Source: Candidatus Rokuibacteriota bacterium (lineage in GTDB: Bacteria > JAUVQV01). From it: DNA of 6,484 nt. How positions within the stretch are numbered: the first letter of the stretch is position 1; the number at the start of each line of letters is the position of its first letter. The notes beneath the pieces are model-generated. The model did no database searches and was not told the origin of the DNA. It was given only the letters and a program-made list of their open reading frames with translations. A program made the position numbers and the translations under genes. The stretch lies in NCBI GenBank assembly GCA_030609125.1, contig JAUWCW010000115.1, forward strand, positions 1-6,484. Direction: 5' to 3'. Of the stretch, positions 1 through 5,626 are shown in pieces.

Positions 1-2630
1 ACGTCGAGGTTGTGCTCGATCACGACCAGTGAATGGCCTTCCACCAGAAGCCGGCGGAAGGCCCCCAGCAGAACGGCGATGTCCCTGAAATGCAGGCCCG
101 TCGTAGGCTCGTCGAAGAGAAAGAGCTTTTTCCCTCCCTTCTTCTTTCCGTGACGGGCCCGGGCAAGATGGGCGGCCAGCTTGAGGCGCTGCGCCTCTCC
201 CCCGCTGAGCGTGGGAACGGGCTGCCCCAGGCGAAGGTAGCCGAGGCCGACTGCCCGCAGGGGCTCGAGGGAAGCGGCCACCGCCCGCACGTCGCGGAAG
301 AACGAAGCGGCTTCGGTAACAGTCATCTCCAGGACGTCGCCGATGGAGGTCGTCCCCCGGAGCCGCACCTCCAGGACTTCCGGCCGGTAGCGGCTCCCGT
401 CGCACTCCGGACATCGAAGGTAGACGTCGGAGAGGAACTGCATCTCCACGTGCTCAAAACCGTTCCCCCCGCAGGCGGGACAGCGCCCGTTGCCGGAGTT
501 GAAGCTGAATGTTCCCGGCTTGTAGCCCCGGTCCTTTGAAAGGGGCTCCTCGGCGAAAATCGCGCGGATCGCGTTCAGGGCCCCAACATAGCTGGCGGGG
601 TTGGACCTGGTGGTTCGTCCGATGGCGGACTGATCGACAAGAACCGCCGACTCTATATGATTAAATCCCTTTATTTCTTTATGCTTACCAGACTTCTGCT
701 GAGGTTTTCCCTTCAGTTCACAGATGGCGTTGAAAAGGGTGTCATGGACGAGGGTGGACTTTCCCGACCCGCTCACGCCGGTGACACAGACCAGCCGCCC
801 CAGCGGTATGGAGACGTCTATGTTCTTGAGATTGTGCTCACGGGCTCCGGTCACCGACAGGCGGGGGGTCCCCGGATACGGGGGCCGCGGCCTCCGGGCG
901 GGACCGACCCGTATCCTCCCCGAGAGGTACTGGGCGGTAACCGATTTCTTCCTCCTCACCAGCTGGGCCGGACTGCCCGAGAAGACGATCTCGCCGCCCT
1001 TCTCCCCCGGCCCGGGTCCCATGTCGATTATCCGGTCCGCCGCCCGGATGACGTCGGGGTCGTGTTCGACGACGAGGAGCGTGTTCCCCGCGTCCCGCAG
1101 GCGCTTCAGGACCCCGACGAGACGGTTGATGTCACTCTGGTGCAGGCCTATGCTCGGCTCGTCGAGAACGAAGAGGGTGTTGACCAGGGAGGTGCCGAGC
1201 GCGGTCGTGAGATTCAGTCTCTGGACCTCTCCGCCGCTGAGGGTGCGGCTCTGGCGTTCGAGAGTGAGATAGCCGAGTCCGACCTCGACGAGATAGCCGA
1301 GACGGGAACGGACTTCCTTCATGAGCAGTTCCGTCGCCTCGTCGAGGGGCCGGGGCAGCACGAACTCCGTGAAGAAGGCGAGGCACCTGTCCAGAGGCAT
1401 GACGGCCACGTCGTGCATGTTGGGGCCGCCCTCCCCCAGGCGCCAGAGGAGCGCCTCCGGCCTGAGGCGCGCACCATCGCAGTCGGGACAGGTCAGGTAG
1501 CTACGGTAGCGCGAGAGGTAGACCCGGATGTGCATCTTGTAGGCTTTCGTCTCCAGGTAATCGAAGAATCCCCGCACGCCGTACCAGTGCTTCCCGTCCC
1601 ATTCGCCCTCCCCCTGGAGCACCCACTTCTTCTGCCGTCGTGTCATCTCCCTCCACGGTCTGTCCGCGGGGATGCCCTTCCGCCCCGCGAACCGCAGAAG
1701 GTCTCTCTGGCACTCACGGCTCAGGCCGCTCTGCCAGGGCTTGACGGCGCCTGCGGCGAGGGAGAGCCCCTCGTCGGGGACGACGAGGCGGTAGTCGATG
1801 CCGATGGTCCTCCCGAAGCCCCGGCAGGTCTCACAGGCGCCGAGGGGAGAGTTGAAGGAGAAGAGGTTCGGCAGCGGGTCGGCGACGCGGATGTCGCAGT
1901 CGGGACAGTGCAGGCCGGCCGAGTAGCGCCGCGGATTGGAGGCGGTCCGGCCGTCCTCCGCGAGATCGTAGAGCGTGACTCGTCCTCGGCCTGTCTTCAG
2001 GGCGGCCTCCACCGAATCACGGATGCGGCCGAGATCGTTCCCCTCACGGAAAACGCGGTCCTGAACGACTTCCAGCTCGCCCCTGCCTTCCCTGAGGATC
2101 CGCGTATAGCCCTGACGCGCGAGAAGGTCCCTGACCTCGGCCGCCGTGAAGTTCTCCGGCACGGCGACGGGAAAGGTCACCATCAAGTGGGAATCTCCCT
2201 GCCCCGCCTCTTCGCCGATGCTCTCCGCGGTATCGCGGCGAACGCCTCGGCCGCAGCCGCTGCAGTGCGGGGTGGCGGCGCGGGCGAAGAGGAGCTTCAT
2301 GTGGTCGTTGATCTCCGACATGGTGCCGACGGTGGAGCGGGAGGTGCGCACCGGGTTCGTCTGGTCGATGGCGATCGCCGGCGGTATCCCCCTGATGCGA
2401 TCGGCCTTAGGCTTGTCCATGCGATCCAGGAACTGGCGCGCGTAGGGGCTGAAGGTTTCCACGTACCGGCGCTGGCCCTCGGCGTAGACGGTATCAAAAG
2501 CGAGGGAGGACTTCCCCGATCCGCTCACGCCGGTGATGACCGTGAGCTCCCCCAGGGGGATCGCGACATCAAATCCCTTCAGATTGTTCTGCCTCGCCCC
2601 CTCGACGAGGATAAAGTCTCTTTTGGCCAT
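1..2630 (-). CDS. uvrA: Excinuclease ABC subunit UvrA, divergent form, 3' end cut by window edge
   Basis: UvrA is the cytoplasmic damage-sensing ATPase of nucleotide excision repair; it loads UvrB on lesions. One frame stays open from the ATG at 2630 to base 1, giving about 876 residues; UvrA proteins are usually about 940, so some 60-80 C-terminal residues lie outside. Seen in order: Walker A GVSGSGKSS with K40; CX2C at 123/126; a short UvrB-binding-like region at about 128-230; zinc module C242, C245, C266, C269; CX2C at 381/384; ABC signature LSGGE 464-468; Walker B D490-E491; second Walker A with K624; second zinc module C717, C720, C740, C743 (CX2C-X19-CX2C); second signature LSGGE 808-812; second Walker B D840-E841; and the VIEHNLD switch region at the edge. 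Motif flavour (IPPAIAIDQ, LNLTTALGTSLVN, FSFNSGNGRC, LFLFDEPTTGLHF) recalls a UvrA paralogue group more than the classic enzyme, so a second uvrA may exist in the genome (inference). The start fits the family N-terminus (MAKRDFILVEGARQNNLKG) but lacks a good Shine-Dalgarno. It is last of three co-directional genes, 38 bases after the flavin oxidoreductase gene. Confidence 0.96.
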   Translation of the reverse strand, partial: MAKRDFILVEGARQNNLKGFDVAIPLGELTVITGVSGSGKSSLAFDTVYAEGQRRYVETFSPYARQFLDRMDKPKADRIRGIPPAIAIDQTNPVRTSRSTVGTMSEINDHMKLLFARAATPHCSGCGRGVRRDTAESIGEEAGQGDSHLMVTFPVAVPENFTAAEVRDLLARQGYTRILREGRGELEVVQDRVFREGNDLGRIRDSVEAALKTGRGRVTLYDLAEDGRTASNPRRYSAGLHCPDCDIRVADPLPNLFSFNSPLGACETCRGFGRTIGIDYRLVVPDEGLSLAAGAVKPWQSGLSRECQRDLLRFAGRKGIPADRPWREMTRRQKKWVLQGEGEWDGKHWYGVRGFFDYLETKAYKMHIRVYLSRYRSYLTCPDCDGARLRPEALLWRLGEGGPNMHDVAVMPLDRCLAFFTEFVLPRPLDEATELLMKEVRSRLGYLVEVGLGYLTLERQSRTLSGGEVQRLNLTTALGTSLVNTLFVLDEPSIGLHQSDINRLVGVLKRLRDAGNTLLVVEHDPDVIRAADRIIDMGPGPGEKGGEIVFSGSPAQLVRRKKSVTAQYLSGRIRVGPARRPRPPYPGTPRLSVTGAREHNLKNIDVSIPLGRLVCVTGVSGSGKSTLVHDTLFNAICELKGKPQQKSGKHKEIKGFNHIESAVLVDQSAIGRTTRSNPASYVGALNAIRAIFAEEPLSKDRGYKPGTFSFNSGNGRCPACGGNGFEHVEMQFLSDVYLRCPECDGSRYRPEVLEVRLRGTTSIGDVLEMTVTEAASFFRDVRAVAASLEPLRAVGLGYLRLGQPVPTLSGGEAQRLKLAAHLARARHGKKKGGKKLFLFDEPTTGLHFRDIAVLLGAFRRLLVEGHSLVVIEHNLD

Positions 2631-2636
2631 CCCGCC

Positions 2637-2642
2637 ATTATA
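2637..2642 (-). promoter_or_regulatory. Possible -10 box (TATAAT) just upstream of uvrA
   Basis: On the minus strand a perfect TATAAT lies in the 38-base gap before uvrA, with six bases (GGCGGG) between it and the ATG at 2630. Transcription from it would begin at or next to the A of the ATG, which would give a leaderless message. No convincing -35 is visible: at spacings of 15-17 the hexamers are TTTTCC, ATTTTC and CATTTT. It could equally be chance, with uvrA read from the upstream promoter. Confidence 0.35.
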
Positions 2643-2668
2643 GCGCCCTGAAGCGGCGGAAAATGCGG

Positions 2669-3793
2669 TCAGCCGTTCTGCTCCAGCTTCTTCTTCACCA
2701 CGCAGTAGATGCCGCCCTCTTTGAGACCGGGCTTGAAACAGCCGTTGCAGGAGATGCACTCCGCCCTGGCGAGGTCGCCCTCCTCCCAGCGTTTCACCAG
2801 GCCGGGCTCCCGTATGAGGGGTCGTGAGAGGGAGATGAAGTCCACAGCGCCCCGTCCCACCGCCGCTCTCGCCACCTCGAAGGACCGGAACCCGCCCACA
2901 GCGATGACGGGACAGGAGACAGCGCTCTTGATCCTTTCCGCCAGGGGCATGTTGTAGCCTTCATCTTCTTCCGTCTTGATCTTCACCCGGACCGGGCTCA
3001 GCTTCCCGGACGCAGACGTCCCGCCACTGACTTCTATGGCGGCGATTCCATCCTCATCGAGGGCCGTGGCGGCCGCCACGGCCTCCTCGATCTCCAGGCC
3101 TCCCTCGAAGAAGTCCGATCCGTTCAGCTTCACCATGACCGGGAACCCGTCGCCGACGGCGGCGCGAACTCTCCGGCACACCTCCATGAGAAAGCGCCGC
3201 CTCTTCTTCCCGCTGCCGCCGTATTCGTCCTCCCTCCTGTTCGTCAGGGGTGAGAGAAACTGGTTGATCAGGTATCCGTGCGCGGCGTGAAGTTGAACGG
3301 CGTCGAAACCGTATTCCCTGGCCCGCCCCGCCCCTTCTCCGAAGGCGGCCGCAACCCTGTCGATCTCCTTCCGGGTCATGGCCGCGGGGATCTCGGGAAA
3401 CTGCGGGACCTCTACCGAAGAGGGAGCAAGAGGCCGGCTTCCGGCCATCTTCCCCGTGGTCTGGCCCCCGCAGTGAACGAGCTGCATGCAGATCTTCCCG
3501 CCCTCGTCCTGCACCGCCCGGCAGAGGTCCTTCATCTCGCCGGCGAAAGCGCCGCTGTAGATGCCCATCTTGCCCGGCATCTGCTTGCCCTCCGGACTGA
3601 CGTAGGTGTAGCCGGTGATGACGAGCCCCACCCTTCCCCGCGACAGGTCGCCGTAGAGAGCGGCCAGCTTCTCCCGCGGCCGCCCTTCGGGATCGCACAT
3701 TCCCTCCCAGGTCGCGGACCGGATGAACCGGTTCCGCAGCGACATGCTCCCGAGATCTGAATCAGAGAAAAGTCCGTCCGCCTGTGCCGTCAT
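2669..3793 (-). CDS. Old Yellow Enzyme family NADH:flavin oxidoreductase (stand-alone FMN barrel with cysteine tail)
   Basis: This 374-residue protein is an FMN-binding TIM barrel of the OYE / 2,4-dienoyl-CoA reductase N-terminal family, which usually reduces activated C=C bonds in cytosolic substrates using NAD(P)H. Seen: LRNRFIRSATWEG near 19-31; QLVHCGGQ at 104-111 (flavin-contact strand); the substrate-anion pair H169 and H172 in HAAHGYLINQFLSP; NRREDEYGGS at 185-194; a phosphate-binding AVGGF at 298-302; and SLSRPLI at 321-327. The tail carries C346, C349, C352 and C364 (CX2CX2CX11C), resembling the 4Fe-4S ligand region of 2,4-dienoyl-CoA reductase, but the protein ends there and lacks the FAD/NAD(P)H domain of the roughly 670-residue enzymes. 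An external electron donor is therefore likely (inference). The start is supported by GGCGGGGA about six bases upstream of ATG. It lies 29 bases after the DsrE-like gene and 38 bases before uvrA. Substrate unknown. Confidence 0.93.
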   Translation of the reverse strand: MTAQADGLFSDSDLGSMSLRNRFIRSATWEGMCDPEGRPREKLAALYGDLSRGRVGLVITGYTYVSPEGKQMPGKMGIYSGAFAGEMKDLCRAVQDEGGKICMQLVHCGGQTTGKMAGSRPLAPSSVEVPQFPEIPAAMTRKEIDRVAAAFGEGAGRAREYGFDAVQLHAAHGYLINQFLSPLTNRREDEYGGSGKKRRRFLMEVCRRVRAAVGDGFPVMVKLNGSDFFEGGLEIEEAVAAATALDEDGIAAIEVSGGTSASGKLSPVRVKIKTEEDEGYNMPLAERIKSAVSCPVIAVGGFRSFEVARAAVGRGAVDFISLSRPLIREPGLVKRWEEGDLARAECISCNGCFKPGLKEGGIYCVVKKKLEQNG

Positions 3794-3822
3794 GTCTGTC
3801 CCCGCCTTTCGCGCTCGTCGTC

Positions 3823-4185
3823 TTAGATGGTGATGACGCCTCCCGATGCGTCGTGCACAAGGGTGGGGGCGCTTGAGATGATGACGCCATCGACGAGGTC
3901 TCCCTCCGAGATGTTCCGCTGCGCCATGAAGGGCGAGCAGGCATGCAGCTCACCCCCCTCTTCCGCAAAAAGATCGAGCAGTTCCTGCACGGAGGCGAAG
4001 TGGTCGGCCTTCAGTCCTTCGCAGTGACCTTTCACCAGGGTGAAGATGCCGTCGAGGGCGAAGAAGATCTTGACCTTCACGTCCGTGGCGAGGGCCGCGT
4101 TGGCAATGGACAGTCCCATGGAGGCGCGTTCAAGGTCTTTTTTCGGGTCAACGGTGAGGAGCACTACCATGTCTTTCTGTTCCAT
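3823..4185 (-). CDS. DsrE/DsrF-like small protein
   Basis: A 120-residue soluble protein resembling the DsrE/DsrF-like fold, a family that includes sulfur-relay proteins (DsrE, TusD, YchN) and many members of unknown role. Seen: an opening beta strand MVVLLTVDP at 6-14; a helix with SMGLSIANAAL at 22-32; a strand VKIFFALDGIFTLVKG at 38-53; C55; a helix at 63-75; then ELHACSPFMAQRNI at 79-92 with C83 placed where sulfur-carrying family members have their reactive cysteine; and a closing DGVIISSAPTLV. C83 could bind persulfide, but with no dsr or tus neighbours that role is only inferred. The start is strong: GGGAGG (4197-4192) lies six bases before the ATG. It is first in the leftward operon, directly downstream of a TATAAT. 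No signal peptide or membrane segment seen. Confidence 0.85.
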   Translation of the reverse strand: MEQKDMVVLLTVDPKKDLERASMGLSIANAALATDVKVKIFFALDGIFTLVKGHCEGLKADHFASVQELLDLFAEEGGELHACSPFMAQRNISEGDLVDGVIISSAPTLVHDASGGVITI

Positions 4186-4191
4186 TTCCGA

Positions 4192-4197
4192 CCTCCC
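4192..4197 (-). promoter_or_regulatory. Shine-Dalgarno site of the DsrE-like gene
   Basis: GGGAGG on the minus strand, six bases before the ATG at 4185. It is the strongest ribosome binding site in the window and fixes the start of the first operon gene. Confidence 0.75.
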
Positions 4198-4227
4198 AGA
4201 TCAGGTGTTCTCGTCGTTTGGCGCACT

Positions 4228-4233
4228 ATTATA
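4228..4233 (-). promoter_or_regulatory. Probable -10 box for the leftward DsrE-like / OYE / uvrA operon
   Basis: A perfect TATAAT on the minus strand in GGGTATAATAG, about 42 bases upstream of the DsrE-like ATG, leaving room for a leader of about 35 bases with the GGGAGG site. The -35 is weak: TGTGTA or GTGTGT at 15-16 base spacing. Position and match make it the best promoter candidate in the window. Confidence 0.5.
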
Positions 4234-4309
4234 CCCGACTTTCCCCTCTACACACGCCAGGGGCGGGAGGGCATCTTCCCTGTGCCACCCGCCGGGAATT
4301 CCTGACCTA

Positions 4310-4339
4310 TTGCCTTCGGCCTATGTTTTTTGCTACGCT
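4310..4339 (+). promoter_or_regulatory. Weak candidate promoter for the small protein / patatin genes
   Basis: TTGCCT (4310-4315) and an extended -10, TGC followed by TACGCT (4331-4339), with an 18-base spacer that holds a T-run. The -10 hexamer matches TATAAT at only three positions, so this is tentative. It lies about 70 bases upstream of the ATG at 4409 in the only sizeable gap before that gene. Confidence 0.3.
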
Positions 4340-4408
4340 GACAGCGGGGTCAAGGCCGCCCAGTGATGCAAACCCGCTCGCCACTGCCGGGAAAGAGGTC
4401 CTCAAAGA

Positions 4409-4654
4409 ATGGAAAACGACAAAAAGCTGCTCCTGAAACAGATCGACAGCCTCAACGACGAAATCAAGACGCTGGCTTACAAGCTCGGCGGGCTCCTCGA
4501 CGTCGACTGCAACCTCGGTGTCTGCTCCTACAACCCGGATGCGGACAACCTTCAGGAGAAGATGAAGGAGGTCCAGCAGAGAAAAGTTCTCCTCGAGAAG
4601 ATCATGAAGGGGCTCGACTCCTGCGATCTCGAGGAGACCCCCGGCCACGAGTAG
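4409..4654 (+). CDS. Small helical protein of unknown function with three cysteines
   Basis: An 81-residue charged protein that I do not recognise. Residues 1-28 (with LLLKQIDSLNDEIKTLAYKL) look like one amphipathic helix and residues 47-70 (LQEKMKEVQQRKVLLEKIMK) like a second, so a helical hairpin or coiled coil is likely. The connecting loop holds C34 and C39 (CNLGVC) and the tail holds C72; a metal site or disulfide is conceivable but not shown. No signal peptide or membrane span. The start is supported by AGAGG (4394-4398) ten bases before ATG, and codon use matches the neighbours (mostly G/C third positions), unlike the overlapping frames. The patatin-like gene follows on the same strand 64 bases later, so the two may be co-transcribed. 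Confidence 0.75.
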   Translation: MENDKKLLLKQIDSLNDEIKTLAYKLGGLLDVDCNLGVCSYNPDADNLQEKMKEVQQRKVLLEKIMKGLDSCDLEETPGHE

Positions 4655-4709
4655 CCACTGAAAAAAGGTGTCCGGCCGCCCTGCCGGGCCCCGGGTCGGA
4701 AACCTGCAT

Positions 4710-4714
4710 GGAGG
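4710..4714 (+). promoter_or_regulatory. Shine-Dalgarno site that sets the patatin start at 4719
   Basis: GGAGG four bases before the ATG at 4719. An in-frame ATG at 4668 would add 17 residues rich in Gly, Pro and Arg with no family counterpart and without a comparable ribosome site, so 4719 is preferred. Confidence 0.6.
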
Positions 4715-4718
4715 CGGG

Positions 4719-5600
4719 ATGTCGGAAGTGAAGGTCGGCTTCGCCCTCGGCGGCGGCGCGGCCAGAGGCATCGCCCACATCGGCGTGCTGAAGGTACTGA
4801 TGCGGGAGGGCATTTCCCCCGGATGCATCGTCGGCACCAGCATCGGAGCCCTCGTCGGCGCCTGCATCGCAGCCACGCTCGACGTCAACGAGGTCATCGA
4901 CCGGGTCCGCAGCTACTTCGAAGGCGAGAGCTTCAGAAAAATAAAGTTCGACTTTCTCAAGCACATCAACCACACCCCGGAGACTGACGGTCTCTACGAC
5001 GCCCTGAGCCACTACCTTCGCAAGAGCTTCTTCTACAATGTCACCCTGGCCCGGCAGTCCTTCGTCAGCGAGGACACCTTCCTGAAAAACATCTCCGCCC
5101 TGGTGGACGACATCGGCATCCAGGACACGAGGATCCCCTTCGCCGCCGTCTGCACGGACATCCACGGCGGCCGGGAGGCCGTCCTCACCGAGGGGCCCCT
5201 GCGCTCAGCCGTGGCGGCCTCGTCGGCAATTCCCGGCATTTTCCCTCCCGTCGAGTTCGGCGACCGTCTCCTCGCCGACGGCGGGTGGGTCAACCAGCTC
5301 CCGGCGGGGCCCTGCCGGAAACTCGGCGCCGACGTGGTCATCGCCGTCGACGTCGCCCGCGAGCTCGAGCAGGACTACACTGTCGATACGGGCCTCGACA
5401 TCATTCGCCGCGTGAACGCCATCACGCGCCACACCCTGAGCCGCGTTCACGTCAGGGATGCGGACCTGGTGATATCCCCTCAGGTCGAAACCGTGAGCTG
5501 GACCAGCTTCGGCTGCATTGAGGAGTGCATACGTCTCGGCGAGGACGCCGCGGAGAAGTCGCTTTCCACGGCCTTCAAGCTCCTCGGCAGGAAACCCTGA
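4719..5600 (+). CDS. Patatin-like phospholipase / serine esterase (RssA/YchK type)
   Basis: A 293-residue protein of the patatin family, which hydrolyses acyl esters with a Ser-Asp dyad. Seen: the oxyanion-hole loop GGGAARG at 11-17 (R16); nucleophile S41 in the elbow GTSIG (39-43); the conserved segment AVAASSAIPGIFPPV at 164-178; and catalytic D187 in DGG (187-189). Length fits the small bacterial single-domain group such as RssA/YchK; no signal peptide is evident, so it is probably cytoplasmic or peripherally bound to the inner membrane. The middle (about 70-125) holds a Phe-rich segment that may form the lid over the acyl pocket (inference). Substrate unknown; phospholipid or lysophospholipid is usual for the family. 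It follows the 81-residue gene on the same strand and ends 26 bases before the convergent acyl-CoA synthetase gene. Confidence 0.93.
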   Translation: MSEVKVGFALGGGAARGIAHIGVLKVLMREGISPGCIVGTSIGALVGACIAATLDVNEVIDRVRSYFEGESFRKIKFDFLKHINHTPETDGLYDALSHYLRKSFFYNVTLARQSFVSEDTFLKNISALVDDIGIQDTRIPFAAVCTDIHGGREAVLTEGPLRSAVAASSAIPGIFPPVEFGDRLLADGGWVNQLPAGPCRKLGADVVIAVDVARELEQDYTVDTGLDIIRRVNAITRHTLSRVHVRDADLVISPQVETVSWTSFGCIEECIRLGEDAAEKSLSTAFKLLGRKP

Positions 5601-5626
5601 CAACGCCCCCCCCCTTTCGACCCTGC
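5601..5626. other. 26-base convergent gap with a nine-C run
   Basis: The patatin-like gene and the acyl-CoA synthetase gene end tail to tail here. The gap contains C9 followed by TTT and no stem-loop large enough for a bidirectional terminator, so transcripts either overlap or stop by another means. Confidence 0.6.

Noticed and set aside
1-2630. uvrA as a frameshifted or broken gene, since overlapping short frames appear on both strands
   Set aside because: The start at 2630 and the last full codon at 5-3 are in the same frame, and the motifs occur in order without a stop; the gene is simply cut by the window edge.
657-2651. A 664-codon open frame on the plus strand opposite uvrA
   Set aside because: It runs in exact codon register against uvrA, whose high-GC codon use avoids TTA, CTA and TCA. 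Its translation shows no family motifs, whereas the minus-strand frame gives intact UvrA.
2632-2659. CCGCC/GGCGG inverted repeat before uvrA as a terminator
   Set aside because: Only a five-base stem with an 18-base loop and no T-run; likely chance in high-GC DNA.
4668-4718. Earlier ATG start for the patatin-like protein at 4668
   Set aside because: The 17 extra residues have no family counterpart, and the ATG at 4719 has GGAGG upstream.
4655-4718. GC-rich palindromic bits (GCCCTGCCGGGC, CCGGGCCCCGG) as a terminator between the small gene and patatin
   Set aside because: Stems of about four bases, no T-run, and the sequence overlaps the leader of the next gene on the same strand.
4602-5165. 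Minus-strand open frame of 187 codons opposite the patatin gene
   Set aside because: It is an antisense shadow with repetitive Val/Asp/Gly composition and no motif; the plus-strand frame carries the full patatin catalytic set.
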